From: Halomonas sp. 54_146
Lineage (GTDB): Bacteria > Pseudomonadota > Gammaproteobacteria > Pseudomonadales > Halomonadaceae
DNA length: 64,000 nt
Assembly (NCBI RefSeq): GCF_001507855.1
Contig: NZ_LGEN01000002.1
Span: 100,523 to 164,522, forward strand
Direction of reading: 5' to 3'
The notes beneath the pieces were generated by a model that was not told the origin of the DNA, did not search any database, and saw only the letters and a list, made by a program, of their open reading frames with translations. Positions 49,402 to 59,018 of this stretch are shown here, in pieces. The position numbers and the translations under genes are program-made. Every line of letters begins with the position of its first letter. The first letter of the stretch is position 1.

Positions 49402-51963
49402 TTAGATCAGGTCTCGCCATTGATACAACAGTGCCAGCGCTTCCCGCGGCGTTAAATCATCCATAGCGATATTTTCCAGCGCCTCGACTACCGGGTGTGG
49501 CGCGGCGGAAAATAGGTCGTTTTGCTGGGGTGCTGTCCGCGGTGCCTGCGCCGTGTTATCTACATCGCGCTGTTCCAGGCTCATCAGCTTTTCACGGGCA
49601 CGCTTAATCACATGGCTAGGCACGCCCGCTAATTGCGCCACCTGCAAACCGTAACTTTGGCTGGCAGGGCCCGCTTCAATGCGGTGCATAAACACAATAC
49701 TATCGCCATGCTCGGTGGCCGTTAAGTGAATATTAGCCACTCCTTCCATGTGTTCAGGCAGGGCGGTCATTTCAAAATAGTGGGTCGCAAACAGCGTTAG
49801 CGCGCGCCCTTTTGCTAAATACTCGGCGCTTGCCCAGGCCAGCGATAAACCGTCGAAGGTGCTGGTGCCGCGGCCAATCTCATCCATCAAAATCAAACTT
49901 TGCTGGGTGGCGTTGTGCAAAATATTAGCGGTTTCGGTCATCTCGACCATAAACGTAGAGCGCCCGCCTGCCAGGTCATCCGATGAGCCAATGCGGGTAA
50001 AGATTCGATCCAGCGGGCCAATCTCAGCGGCATCGGCGGGCACAAAGCTGCCGCAGTGGGCGAGCAGGGCAATCAGCGCCGTTTGGCGCATATAGGTCGA
50101 TTTACCGCCCATATTGGGGCCGGTAATAATCAACATATGCTGTTCAGGATTAAGCGTTACGTCGTTGGGCACAAAGGGTGTTTCGCTCACCTGCTCAACC
50201 ACCGGGTGCCTTCCCGCACTAATTTGAATGCCGGTGGTTTCGCTGAGCGTGGGGCGTACCCAGTTCAGCGCCTCGGCACGTTCGGCAAAGGCACAGAGCA
50301 CGTCCAGCTCCGCCAGCGCTTGCGAGGTGCTTTGCAGCGCGTGCAGGCTTGCGTTGAGATCACCCAGCAGGCGGTCATAAAGCCATTTTTCGCGGGTCAG
50401 CGCGCGGGATTTAGCGGAGAGCGCCTTGTCTTCAAACTCTTTGAGCTCGGGGATAATAAACCGCTCGGCGTTTTTCAGGGTTTGGCGGCGAATATAGTCG
50501 GCGGGTGCCTGCTGGGCTTGTGAGCGCGGCAGTTCAATAAAGTAGCCGTGTACCCGGTTGTAACCCACTTTTAGATGGGCAAGCCCGGTGCGCTCGCGCT
50601 CGCGAAGCTCTAGCTGAATCAGGTAGTCGCCGGCATTTTCGGCCATGCCGCGGTGCTCATCGAGTTCGGCGTCAAAGCCATCGGCAATCACGCCACCGTC
50701 GCGGATCACCACCGGCGGGTTTTCGACCAGCGCACGGCTGAGCATATCGGCCATTTCCGGGTAGGGGCGAATATGCGGGCGCAGGTTGTCTAGCGCACTG
50801 CCGCTTTCTACCTCGCTTAACTGCTGCTCAAGCGTGGGCAGCGTTACCAGCGCATCTCGCAGGCGCGCCAGATCACGCGGGCGAGCGCTGTACAGCGCCA
50901 CGCGCGCCAGAATCCGCTCTACGTCACCGACGGCGCTCAAGGTCTCGCGCAGCGGCAGGTAGGCCGCTTCCAGGCTTAATAGCGCCACGCCTGCATGGCG
51001 GTTCTGAACGATCTCGCGTTGGCGCAGCGGGCGATTAAGCCAGCGTTTGAGCAGCCGCGAACCCATGGCGGTGGAGCAGGTGTCTAGCACGCTGGCCAGT
51101 GTGTTGTCGCTACTGCCGCCAAGGTTGATATCGATTTCCAGATTACGGCGGCTGGCGGCATCGATCACTACGGCATCGTCGCGGTTCTCAACGCTGATTG
51201 CGGTTACGTGGGGCAGGCGGGAGCGCTGGGTGTCGCGGGCGTAATCAATCAACACCCCAGCGGCAATCAGCGCGGTAGTTAAGTGCGCACAGCCAAAGCC
51301 ACGTAAATCCTGTACTTCAAACTGGTCGCAGAGGCTGCGGGTGGCGCTCTCTAAGTCAAACAGCCACTCGCCCTGGCGGCGCAGGCTGCGCTTTTGCGAC
51401 CAGGCATCGGGCAGTGTCAGGCTTTCCGGCACCAGCAACTCAGCGGGGGAAAGGCGAGTAAGTTCCGCCAGCATCTCCGCTTCGCTTTCCACTTCCAGCA
51501 CGTTGAAGCGGCCGCTGGAAAGCTCCAGCCAGGCCAGACCCCAGCTATCTTTGCCGGGGGAAACAGACACCAGCACGTTGTCGCGGCGCGCATCGAGCAG
51601 CGCTTCATCGTGTAGCGTGCCGGGAGTGACGATGCGCACTACCTGACGGTCAACAGGGCCTTTGCTGGTGGCGGGGTCGCCAATTTGCTCGCAAATGGCG
51701 ACCGACTCGCCTCCGGCCACCAAGCGCGCCAAATAGCCTTCGGCACTGTGATAAGGCACGCCTGCCATGGGAATAGGCTTGCCGCCTGATTGGCCGCGCT
51801 GGGTAAGGGTAATATCCAGCAGCGCGGCGGCGCGTTTGGCGTCGTCGAAAAATAGCTCGTAAAAATCCCCCATCCGGTAGAACAGCAGTACCTCGGGGTG
51901 TTCGCGTTTGATCTTTAAATATTGCGTGATCATTGGCGTGTTGGGGGGAATAGCCTGTGACAT
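49402..51963 (-). CDS. mutS: DNA mismatch repair protein MutS
   Basis: An 853-residue MutS from the ATG at 51963 (AGGA five bases upstream; an in-frame ATG two codons earlier overlaps that ribosome site). It has the mismatch-wedge [11 protein letters not shown], connector, lever and clamp domains, Walker [14 protein letters not shown], Walker [17 protein letters not shown] and a C-terminal HTH ([15 protein letters not shown]). It recognises mismatches and starts MutL-dependent repair. Divergent from pncC. Confidence 0.97.
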   Translation of the reverse strand: MSQAIPPNTPMITQYLKIKREHPEVLLFYRMGDFYELFFDDAKRAAALLDITLTQRGQSGGKPIPMAGVPYHSAEGYLARLVAGGESVAICEQIGDPATSKGPVDRQVVRIVTPGTLHDEALLDARRDNVLVSVSPGKDSWGLAWLELSSGRFNVLEVESEAEMLAELTRLSPAELLVPESLTLPDAWSQKRSLRRQGEWLFDLESATRSLCDQFEVQDLRGFGCAHLTTALIAAGVLIDYARDTQRSRLPHVTAISVENRDDAVVIDAASRRNLEIDINLGGSSDNTLASVLDTCSTAMGSRLLKRWLNRPLRQREIVQNRHAGVALLSLEAAYLPLRETLSAVGDVERILARVALYSARPRDLARLRDALVTLPTLEQQLSEVESGSALDNLRPHIRPYPEMADMLSRALVENPPVVIRDGGVIADGFDAELDEHRGMAENAGDYLIQLELRERERTGLAHLKVGYNRVHGYFIELPRSQAQQAPADYIRRQTLKNAERFIIPELKEFEDKALSAKSRALTREKWLYDRLLGDLNASLHALQSTSQALAELDVLCAFAERAEALNWVRPTLSETTGIQISAGRHPVVEQVSETPFVPNDVTLNPEQHMLIITGPNMGGKSTYMRQTALIALLAHCGSFVPADAAEIGPLDRIFTRIGSSDDLAGGRSTFMVEMTETANILHNATQQSLILMDEIGRGTSTFDGLSLAWASAEYLAKGRALTLFATHYFEMTALPEHMEGVANIHLTATEHGDSIVFMHRIEAGPASQSYGLQVAQLAGVPSHVIKRAREKLMSLEQRDVDNTAQAPRTAPQQNDLFSAAPHPVVEALENIAMDDLTPREALALLYQWRDLI

Positions 51964-52146
51964 GGGCATCCTGATTAAGCGTAGCGTCAGCCATTTCGGC
52001 TGACGGCATGTTCGTTGAGCCGGTTCTGTGAAAAAAGCTCGTTGAGAAGGCTCTTTAAGAAAGCTTTTTGAGTTTGAAAGAGTTCGTTGAGAAAAGCTGA
52101 GCGCAATATTCTACGCTACCCTAAGGTCTCACATGAAGGAGTCACC

Positions 52147-52716
52147 ATGGCCTCTAGCGTTTCTAGTGTACATAATCTCGATTTAACGCCGCTAGCGCAG
52201 CGCCTTGGGCAGCTGTGTCAGCAGCTGAACGTGGAAGTAACCACTGCTGAATCCTGCACCGGTGGTGGTGTTGCCAGTGCGATTACCGCCGTGTCGGGCA
52301 GCTCGGCGTACTTTACGGCGGGCTATGTGACCTATTCAAATGCGGCTAAGACCCGGCTGCTGGGCGTGCCAGGCGCTATACTGGAAGCGCATGGTGCGGT
52401 GAGCGAAGACGTAGTCAAAGCGATGGTGCAAGGTGCCTGCCGCGAAAGCGGAGCGGAGTTAGCCGTGGCGGTAAGCGGTGTCGCAGGCCCTGATGGCGGC
52501 AGCGCTGAAAAGCCGGTGGGCACTGTGTGGCTAGCCTGGGGAAATACTGAACAGCAACAGGCGAGGTGTTTTCACTTTCCTGGCGACCGTCAGGCGGTGC
52601 GCGAGCAGGCGGTGCATGAAGCATTGGTAGGCTTGGTGGCGCAATTGAGTGCCCAGTTGAAGGGCGATGGAAAGGATTATGGAAAGGGCAATGAACAGGG
52701 CAATGAAAAGAAATAA
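52147..52716 (+). CDS. pncC: Nicotinamide-nucleotide amidohydrolase (PncC, CinA C-terminal domain)
   Basis: A 189-residue protein with the stand-alone CinA C-terminal domain: TTAESCTGGGVASAITAVSGSSAYF, split by the conserved AES and TGG elements, then GYVTYSNAAKTRLLGV and AVAVSGVAGPDGG. It deamidates nicotinamide mononucleotide for NAD recycling. GAAGGAG precedes the ATG at 52147; a frame from 52087 has no such site. The C-terminus ends in a low-complexity Gly/Lys/Asn tail built from short repeats. recA follows, as in many gammaproteobacteria. Confidence 0.92.
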   Translation: MASSVSSVHNLDLTPLAQRLGQLCQQLNVEVTTAESCTGGGVASAITAVSGSSAYFTAGYVTYSNAAKTRLLGVPGAILEAHGAVSEDVVKAMVQGACRESGAELAVAVSGVAGPDGGSAEKPVGTVWLAWGNTEQQQARCFHFPGDRQAVREQAVHEALVGLVAQLSAQLKGDGKDYGKGNEQGNEKK

Positions 52717-52766
52717 TCGTTAAAGTTGCCGCTGAGGATTTGTTTACCCGCCAATCTTTGGCATAC

Positions 52767-52786
52767 TACTGGCTAATTATACAGCT
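52767..52786 (+). promoter_or_regulatory. LexA (SOS) box of recA
   Basis: TACTGGCTAATTATACAGCT contains CTG-N10-CAG, 20 bp upstream of the recA start, with a TTGGCA (52758-52763) just upstream that could be the -35. Confidence 0.85.
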
Positions 52787-52805
52787 TGTTATGAGGAATC
52801 TCTGA

Positions 52806-53873
52806 ATGGCTCAGGACGACAACCGCAATAAAGCGCTAAACGCTGCACTCAGCCAGATCGACCGTCAGTTCGGCAAAGGCACCGTCATGCGCCTTGGCGA
52901 CGCCCCGCGTGTCGTCATGCCGTCGGTCTCCACGGGTTCATTGGGTTTGGATATCGCACTTGGCATTGGCGGCCTGCCGTTTGGTCGTGTCTGCGAAATT
53001 TTTGGCCCGGAGTCATCGGGTAAAACGACCTTGACCCTTTCGGTGATTGCTCAGGCGCAAAAGCAGGGCAAAGTGTGTGCGTTCGTCGATGCCGAGCACG
53101 CCCTTGACCCAAGCTACGCTGAAAAGCTGGGCGTTAACCTGGATGACCTGCTGGTTTCCCAGCCGGACAACGGCGAGCAGGCGCTGGAAATTACCGACAT
53201 GCTGGTGCGCTCCGGCGGTGTGGATGTGATCGTTATCGACTCGGTCGCGGCCTTGACGCCACGTGCGGAAATCGAAGGCGAAATGGGCGACTCCCACGTT
53301 GGCCTGCAGGCGCGTTTGATGTCTCAGGCGCTGCGTAAAATTACCGGCAACATCAAAAACGCTAACTGCCTGGTGATCTTCATCAACCAGATCCGCATGA
53401 AAATTGGCGTCATGTTTGGTAGCCCGGAAACCACTACCGGCGGTAACGCACTGAAGTTCTACGCCAGCGTGCGCTTGGATATTCGCCGCACCGGCTCGGT
53501 GAAAGTGGGCGATGAAGTCACCGGTAACGAAACCCGCGTGAAAGTGGTCAAAAACAAGGTAGCGCCGCCGTTCCGTCAGGCAGAGTTCCAAATCCTTTAT
53601 GGCAAAGGCATCTATCACGCCGGCGAAGTGATTGATTTAGGCGTGCAGTGCAATCTGGTTGATAAAGCCGGTGCCTGGTACAGCTATAAAGGCAAGAAAA
53701 TCGGCCAGGGTAAGGCGAATTCAGCGCTTTATTTGGAAGAGCATCCGGACGTTATGCTCGAGATCGAAACGCAGATTCGCGAACAGCTGTTGGCCAAGCC
53801 AGATACCAAGAAAGAAGAGGCGGTTACTGAAGCACCCGCTGAATTGGACGCCGGTGATGACGAGCTGCTGTAA
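52806..53873 (+). CDS. recA: RecA recombinase
   Basis: A 355-residue RecA: N-terminal helix ([17 protein letters not shown]), Walker [10 protein letters not shown], the loop L1 region [20 protein letters not shown], loop L2 [18 protein letters not shown], and an acidic C-terminal tail (LDAGDDELL). It forms the recombination and SOS coprotease filament. LexA control is indicated by the box at 52767. Downstream, AAGACGATTCTAG is duplicated (53872-53884 and 53902-53914) before recX. Confidence 0.98.
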   Translation: MAQDDNRNKALNAALSQIDRQFGKGTVMRLGDAPRVVMPSVSTGSLGLDIALGIGGLPFGRVCEIFGPESSGKTTLTLSVIAQAQKQGKVCAFVDAEHALDPSYAEKLGVNLDDLLVSQPDNGEQALEITDMLVRSGGVDVIVIDSVAALTPRAEIEGEMGDSHVGLQARLMSQALRKITGNIKNANCLVIFINQIRMKIGVMFGSPETTTGGNALKFYASVRLDIRRTGSVKVGDEVTGNETRVKVVKNKVAPPFRQAEFQILYGKGIYHAGEVIDLGVQCNLVDKAGAWYSYKGKKIGQGKANSALYLEEHPDVMLEIETQIREQLLAKPDTKKEEAVTEAPAELDAGDDELL

Positions 53874-53927
53874 GACGATTCTAGCCAAGGCGGCTCTAGT
53901 GAAGACGATTCTAGTGAAAACCGCCTG

Positions 53928-54392
53928 ATGGCCTTTAACTCACAGCGTGATGCCACGCCCCGTGATATCGCCATTGGCTTGCTGGCTCGGCGCGAATACT
54001 CTCGCGCCGAGCTTGCCCAGCGGCTAAAGAAAAAATCCTTCGATGATGCCGCCATTGATGAGTGTTTAGACACCCTGAGTGAGCAAGACCTGCAGTCTGA
54101 TGCGCGCTTTGCGGCAAGCTTTGTACGTTCACGTATTATGCGCGGCCAAGGCGTGATTCGTATTAAGGGCGAGTTGCGCCAGCGCGGCGTTGATCAAGAA
54201 ACGCTTAACGCCGCTTTTGAAGAAGTGGAAGAAAGCGAGCAGGTTGATTGGTTTGAGCTGGCGCGGGAAACCTTGGCTCGGCGCTTTAACTCTCCTGGTG
54301 AAACGCCCAAAGAACGCGCAAGACGCGAGCGTTTTCTCGCCAGTCGCGGCTTTGATTTTGAGCAAATCCGGTACGCCGTTTCCTGCCTGTAA
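53928..54392 (+). CDS. recX: RecA regulator RecX
   Basis: A 154-residue, mostly helical protein with RecX repeats: AIGLLARREYSRAELAQRL, DDAAIDECLDTLSEQDLQSDARFA, IRIKGELRQRGV and ARRERFLASRGFDFEQIRYAV. It modulates RecA filaments. It follows recA after 54 bp without a clear ribosome site, consistent with low-level readthrough expression. It is the last host gene before the IscB element. Confidence 0.93.
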   Translation: MAFNSQRDATPRDIAIGLLARREYSRAELAQRLKKKSFDDAAIDECLDTLSEQDLQSDARFAASFVRSRIMRGQGVIRIKGELRQRGVDQETLNAAFEEVEESEQVDWFELARETLARRFNSPGETPKERARRERFLASRGFDFEQIRYAVSCL

Positions 54393-54492
54393 CCCCTCTT
54401 TTGTAGCTTTCTCAACGCTGTCTCATGCATTAGTTTGGCAGCGGATTGCCTCTTTGCCGCTAACTGCGGCTTTAGTCGTTTGACAACTGCGC

Positions 54493-54498
54493 TATAAT
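54493..54498 (+). promoter_or_regulatory. Perfect -10 hexamer upstream of the IscB element
   Basis: TATAAT about 100 bp past recX would start RNA near 54505. No good -35 is present at 16-18 bp (TTTAGT or CTTTAG only); TTGACA at 54480 is too close. It is probably the original alaS promoter, now transcribing into the omega-RNA/iscB/alaS unit. Confidence 0.45.
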
Positions 54499-54569
54499 GG
54501 CGCTTTTGCGGCCCCTGAGGGTAGCGGCAACAGCGCCCTGGGACATCACGCTTTACTGTTTGACGGATA

Positions 54570-54861
54570 CCCTGTCAACTGCCTCCGCCTAAAGGCGGGA
54601 GCTTGTGAAAACAAGCTGGGTTGACCAGGGAAAGCGGTAGCCAACCCGCTACGTTGATAACAGGTCGTTAAGACTCACCGCCGAATCCTTCCTCAGTTCG
54701 GCGCTCTGAAAGATCAGGGTCATGCGGGCGCAAGGTAAAACGCCGAAGGTTTTGATCGCTGCCGCAAGGCAGGAGCCGGTTATCGACTTTCCCGAGGGGA
54801 GACGGGGCAAAAGCCCTGCGACACTAGACCCGTAAGGGTACGTTTTAAGGAGGAAATCGCT
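54570..54861 (+). ncRNA. Omega RNA (HEARO RNA), guide scaffold for IscB
   Basis: Dense helices precede iscB. CCCTG-TCAAC (54570-54579) pairs with GTTGACCAGGG (54620-54630) around hairpins CCGCC/GGCGG (54585-54598) and GCTTGT-GAAA-ACAAGC (54601-54616). Then come AGCGG/CCGCT (54633-54650), CGCCGAA/TTCGGCG (54679-54703), GATCA/TGATC (54712-54757), CTGCC-GCAA-GGCAG (54759-54772), GGGC/GCCC (54805-54816) and ACCC-GTAA-GGGT (54828-54839). Several loops are GNRA-type. In IscB systems the guide is the sequence just 5' of the scaffold, here host DNA upstream of about 54570. Confidence 0.87.
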
Positions 54862-56232
54862 ATGGCGGTTTTCGTATTGAACAAACACAGGCAGCCGTTG
54901 ATGCCATGCAGCGAGAAACGCGCACGCTTGCTACTGGAACGTGGGCGTGCCGTGGTGCATAAGCGCTACCCGTTCACGCTGCGCCTGAAAGATCGAGTAG
55001 GCGGTGACACTCAGGCGTTACGCCTGGGTATTGACCCTGGCAGTAAAACCACGGGGCTGGCGCTGATGCGCGACACCGCAGACGGCCAGCGGCATGTGCT
55101 GTGTTTATTTGACCTTAACCATCGTGGTTTCCAGATCAAGAAAGCGCTAGCGCAGCGGGCGGCATTTCGGCGTCGCCGTCGCTCAGCCAACCTGCGTTAC
55201 CGTGCCCCGCGCTTTAACAACCGCACCCGCCCTCAAGGTTGGCTGGCACCGTCGCTGCAACATCGCGTCGATACCGTCATGGCCTGGGTAAGACGGCTCA
55301 GCACGCTAGCGCCGATTACTGCACTGAGTCAGGAGTTGGTGTGCTTTGATACCCAAAAGCTGAAAAACCCTGAGCTTAGCAGCGTGGAATACCAGCAGGG
55401 TGCCTTGCTGGGCTACGAGGTGCGCGAGTACCTGCTGGAAAAATGGGGCCGTGAATGTGCGTATTGCGGTACCGGCGACACGCCGTTGGAAGTCGAGCAT
55501 GTAGTGCCACGCTCACGCGGTGGCTCCAATCGAGTGAGTAACCTAGTCATCGCGTGCCATGATTGCAACAGCGCTAAGAGCAGCCAGCCGCTGACCGACT
55601 TCTTTGCCACCGACAAGGGGTTGAGAAAGCGCCTGAAAGTCAACGGCCACACCGCTGACACTCGACTGGATCGGGTGCAGCGCCAGCTTAAACAGCCATT
55701 ACGCGATGCCAGTGCCGTCAATGTCACTCGTTGGGTACTGTTCAATGCGCTCAAGGCCACTGGCCTCCCAGTATCGGTTTCTAGCGGCGGCCGCACCAAG
55801 TACAACCGCCTGCGCCTCGGCATTCCCAAAACCCATGCGCTAGATGCGGCCTGTGTCGGTGCTTTCGACACCCTGCACGATTGGCAGGTGACAACGCTGA
55901 CCATCAAAGCAATGGGGCGCGGCAGTTACCAACGTACCCGCTTGACCAAACACGGTTTCCCACGTGGCTATTTGATGCGGCAAAAACAGGTTCACGGCTT
56001 TCAGACCGGCGACATGGTGAAAGCCATAGTGCCCACCGGCAAGACGGTTGGCTCATATACAGGTCGTGTCGCGGTGCGAAAAACAGGCCGTTTTAACATC
56101 CAGACCGAACAGGGAGCGGTGCAGGGCATTTCGCACAAATACTGCACGGTGATTCAACGCGGTGACGGCTACGGCTACCACCTCACACCCTCTATCAACC
56201 TAACAGGAGGAGCGGGACAGGCGGTGGCGTAA
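54862..56232 (+). CDS. iscB: IscB RNA-guided nuclease (RuvC-HNH)
   Basis: A 456-residue IscB with an intact layout: PLMP domain (PLMP at 12-15), RuvC-I Asp58 (LGIDPGSKTTGLAL), Arg-rich bridge helix (about 98-118), RuvC-II Glu157 (LSQELVCFD), HNH insert with zinc Cys198/201/231/234 and catalytic His212, Asn226 and Asn235, RuvC-III His324/Asp327 (KTHALDAAC), and a C-terminal target-adjacent-motif-interacting domain. All nuclease residues are present, so dsDNA cleavage guided by the upstream RNA is predicted. AAGGAGG (54847-54853) gives a strong ribosome site. No TnpA is adjacent. Confidence 0.95.
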   Translation: MAVFVLNKHRQPLMPCSEKRARLLLERGRAVVHKRYPFTLRLKDRVGGDTQALRLGIDPGSKTTGLALMRDTADGQRHVLCLFDLNHRGFQIKKALAQRAAFRRRRRSANLRYRAPRFNNRTRPQGWLAPSLQHRVDTVMAWVRRLSTLAPITALSQELVCFDTQKLKNPELSSVEYQQGALLGYEVREYLLEKWGRECAYCGTGDTPLEVEHVVPRSRGGSNRVSNLVIACHDCNSAKSSQPLTDFFATDKGLRKRLKVNGHTADTRLDRVQRQLKQPLRDASAVNVTRWVLFNALKATGLPVSVSSGGRTKYNRLRLGIPKTHALDAACVGAFDTLHDWQVTTLTIKAMGRGSYQRTRLTKHGFPRGYLMRQKQVHGFQTGDMVKAIVPTGKTVGSYTGRVAVRKTGRFNIQTEQGAVQGISHKYCTVIQRGDGYGYHLTPSINLTGGAGQAVA

Positions 56233-56238
56233 TCTAGC

Positions 56239-56286
56239 TCGCCCTGCGGGCGACGCGCTATTCCTCCTCGCACTAAAAGTACGAGG
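56239..56286 (+). other. Right-end hairpins of the IscB element
   Basis: TCGCCC-TGC-GGGCGA (56239-56253) is followed by an imperfect hairpin CCTCG-c-ACT-AAA-AGT-a-CGAGG (56266-56286), just after the iscB stop. Subterminal hairpins of this kind are recognised by TnpA in IS200/IS605-type elements. The second also lies where the alaS leader should carry its ribosome site. Confidence 0.7.
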
Positions 56287-56304
56287 TATCCCGCGCAATA
56301 TCTG

Positions 56305-58914
56305 ATGAAAAGCGCAGAGATAAGACAGGCCTTTCTCACCTTCTTTGCAGAGCAGGGGCATACGATTGTACCCACCAGCTCTTTAGTGCCGGGCAATGAC
56401 CCGACGCTGCTATTTACCAATGCCGGCATGGTGCCCTTTAAAGATGTGTTTTTGGGTCGCGACCCACGCCCCTACGTGCGCGCTACCTCTGCGCAGCGCT
56501 GCGTGCGTGCGGGCGGAAAGCATAACGACTTAGACAACGTGGGCTATACCGCGCGTCACCATACCTTCTTTGAAATGCTGGGTAACTTCAGCTTTGGTGA
56601 CTACTTCAAGCGCGAAGCCATCCGCTTTGCCTGGGTGTTTTTAACTGAAACACTGGGGCTGCCTAAAGAAAAATTGTGGGTCACTGTGCATATCAGTGAC
56701 GATGAAGCCGAACGCATCTGGAAAGATGAGATTGGCATCGATCCTGAGCGTTTCTCCAGGCTCGATGAAGACAACTTCTGGCAAATGGGCGACACCGGCC
56801 CCTGTGGCCCAAGCTCGGAAATCTTCTTTGATCACGGCCCTGAGGTGTGGGGTGGCCCACCGGGCAGCCCGGAAGAAGATGGCGACCGCTATATCGAAAT
56901 CTGGAACCTGGTGTTCATGCAGTTTGACCGTGATGCCCAGGGCACGCTCAACCCGCTGCCCAAGCCTTCTATCGATACCGGGATGGGCTTAGAGCGTGTT
57001 GCGGCCGTTATGCAGGGCGTGCATTCCAATTACGAGATCGATCTGTTCCAGAACCTGCTGGCCGCCGCGGCCAAAGCCACCGGCCATGCTGATACCGCCA
57101 CGCCTTCGCTGCGCGTGATTGCTGACCATATCCGTTCCTGTGCCTTCCTGATTGCCGATGGCGTGCTGCCTTCCAACGAAGGGCGTGGCTATGTGCTGCG
57201 CCGGATTATCCGCCGCGCGATTCGTCACGGCCATAAGCTGGGCGCGGTTGAGCCGTTCTTCCATAAGCTGGTTGAGGCGCTGGATGCCGAGATGGGCGAC
57301 GCCTATCCGGAGCTACGCGAGGCAAGCGATCAAATTGCCCGTGTATTGCTAAAAGAAGAAGAGCAGTTCGCGCGCACGCTGGATCACGGTATGGGGCTCT
57401 TGAATGCGGCGTTAGCTGAGCTGGATGGCAAGGTGCTGCCGGGCGAAACCGTGTTTAAGCTTTATGATACCTACGGTTTTCCGTTTGATCTTACTGCCGA
57501 TGTATGCCGCGAGCGTGGCGTTACGCTAGATGAAGACGGATTCCAGCAGGCATTGGAAGCCCAGCGCGAGCGTGCCCGTGCGGCCAGCCAGTTTGGTGCT
57601 GATTACAGCGCTTCCATTGAGCTTGACGGCGAAACCCAGTTCACCGGTTACGAGCTGCTGGCAGACCAAGCCACGGTGACAGCGCTAGTCGACAGCGAAG
57701 GCAACGCACTGGCCGCGCTTGAAGCCGGTCAAAAAGGCACCGTAGTGCTCGATCGCACGCCGTTTTACGGTGAGTCAGGCGGTCAGGTGGGCGATACCGG
57801 CTACTTACACCTAGACGGTGGGCGTTTCCAGGTAACCGATACCCAGAAGCAGAGCGGCCATCACCTTCATCAGGGCATGATGGTGGAAGGCTCGCTGAGT
57901 GTGGGTGCCAGCGTGCGTGGCGAAGTGAACGCTAGCCTGCGTGCAGCGACTATCCGCAACCATTCGGCAACGCACCTGCTGCACAAGGCGCTGCGCCTGG
58001 TGCTGGGTGATCACGTGCAGCAGAAAGGCTCACTGGTTAACGCCGAGCGCCTGCGCTTTGACTTCAGCCATTTTGAACCGATGACCGCCGAGCAGCTGGC
58101 GGAGGTTGAGCGGCTGGTCAATGAGCAGATTCTGGCCAATGCGCCAACCAAAACCGAGCAGATGAGCCTGGATCAAGCCAAGGCAAAAGGTGCGGCGGCG
58201 CTGTTTGAGGCTAAGTACGCCGAGAGCGTGCGCGTGCTGACCATTGGTGCCGACGACTTCTCGATTGAGCTATGTGGTGGCACCCATGTGGCGCGCAGTG
58301 GCGATATTGGCTGCTGCCATGTAGTTAGTGAAGTTGGCATTGCCTCCGGCGTGCGCCGTATCGAGGCGATTACCGGCGAAAATGCGCTGGCTTATTTCCG
58401 CGAGCAGGAAGCCTGCCTTGAACGCTTGGGCGAGCGCTTGAAAACCAAGCCTGAGCAGGTTGAAGCGCGGGTAGAGTCACTGGTTGAGCGTAACCGCAGC
58501 CTGGAAAAAGAGCTTGAGCAGCTTAAAGCCAAGCTGGCCAGCGCGGCAGGTAGCGATATGCTTAGCCAGGTGCAGGAGATCAATGGCGTTAAGCTATTGG
58601 CGACGCAGCTAGAGGGCGTTTCTGGTAAAGACCTGCGTGGCGTGCTTGATCAGCTTAAGAACAAGCTAAGTTCCGGGGTCATTATCCTTGGCGTTGCCGA
58701 CCAGGCGGCGGGAAAAGTAAGCCTGATTGCTGGGGTAACCCAGGATTTAACCAGCCGAGTGAAAGCCGGTGAGCTGGTCAACCATGTTGCCTCCCAGGTG
58801 GGAGGGAAGGGCGGCGGACGCCCGGATATGGCACAAGCAGGGGGTAGTCAACCCGACGCGTTGCCGGATGCGTTGAAGAGTGTGCCGGTATGGTTGGAAA
58901 ACGTACTTAGCTAA
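56305..58914 (+). CDS. alaS: Alanyl-tRNA synthetase
   Basis: An 869-residue class II synthetase: conserved start [14 protein letters not shown], motif 1-3 region ([41 protein letters not shown]), editing domain with [12 protein letters not shown] and the zinc-type [13 protein letters not shown], and the C-Ala domain ending [12 protein letters not shown]. It charges tRNA-Ala and is essential. No ribosome site is seen at 5-12 nt; the nearest GAGG is 18 nt upstream inside the element's terminal hairpin. Expression probably depends on transcription through the IscB element. Confidence 0.97.
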   Translation: MKSAEIRQAFLTFFAEQGHTIVPTSSLVPGNDPTLLFTNAGMVPFKDVFLGRDPRPYVRATSAQRCVRAGGKHNDLDNVGYTARHHTFFEMLGNFSFGDYFKREAIRFAWVFLTETLGLPKEKLWVTVHISDDEAERIWKDEIGIDPERFSRLDEDNFWQMGDTGPCGPSSEIFFDHGPEVWGGPPGSPEEDGDRYIEIWNLVFMQFDRDAQGTLNPLPKPSIDTGMGLERVAAVMQGVHSNYEIDLFQNLLAAAAKATGHADTATPSLRVIADHIRSCAFLIADGVLPSNEGRGYVLRRIIRRAIRHGHKLGAVEPFFHKLVEALDAEMGDAYPELREASDQIARVLLKEEEQFARTLDHGMGLLNAALAELDGKVLPGETVFKLYDTYGFPFDLTADVCRERGVTLDEDGFQQALEAQRERARAASQFGADYSASIELDGETQFTGYELLADQATVTALVDSEGNALAALEAGQKGTVVLDRTPFYGESGGQVGDTGYLHLDGGRFQVTDTQKQSGHHLHQGMMVEGSLSVGASVRGEVNASLRAATIRNHSATHLLHKALRLVLGDHVQQKGSLVNAERLRFDFSHFEPMTAEQLAEVERLVNEQILANAPTKTEQMSLDQAKAKGAAALFEAKYAESVRVLTIGADDFSIELCGGTHVARSGDIGCCHVVSEVGIASGVRRIEAITGENALAYFREQEACLERLGERLKTKPEQVEARVESLVERNRSLEKELEQLKAKLASAAGSDMLSQVQEINGVKLLATQLEGVSGKDLRGVLDQLKNKLSSGVIILGVADQAAGKVSLIAGVTQDLTSRVKAGELVNHVASQVGGKGGGRPDMAQAGGSQPDALPDALKSVPVWLENVLS

Positions 58915-58920
58915 ACTCCG

Positions 58921-58955
58921 AGGCCGGTGGCATGATATTGCTACCGGCCTTCTTA
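58921..58955 (+). terminator. Terminator after alaS
   Basis: An 11-bp stem (58921-58931 with 58940-58950, one G-T pair) and an 8-nt loop are followed by a T-rich TTCTTATT. A moderate intrinsic terminator. Confidence 0.7.
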
Positions 58956-59018
58956 TTAGATAGCTCATTATCTTTTATATTTCACCCTCCATTCCCGAAC
59001 GCATAGGAAAAACGGCAT

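Larger units (their letters stand above)
54525..56304 (+). mobile_element. IscB/omega-RNA (HEARO-type) element without transposase
   Basis: The unit comprises structured RNA sequence, iscB and a right end with two hairpins. The right boundary is placed immediately before ATGA at 56305, the flank that I recall HEARO elements preferring; ATGAAA also fits the NWRRNA target-adjacent motif reported for one IscB. The left boundary is uncertain, between about 54505 and 54570. No tnpA gene and no target duplication are seen, as expected for IS200/IS605-like, peel-and-paste elements moved in trans. Confidence 0.75.

Noticed and set aside
54480..54485. Perfect TTGACA as the -35 of the TATAAT at 54493
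   Set aside because: The spacing is only 7 bp, far from the usual 16-18, so the two hexamers cannot work together.
54649..54888. 79-codon minus-strand open frame upstream of iscB
   Set aside because: It lies antisense to the omega RNA; its sequence is explained by the RNA helices.
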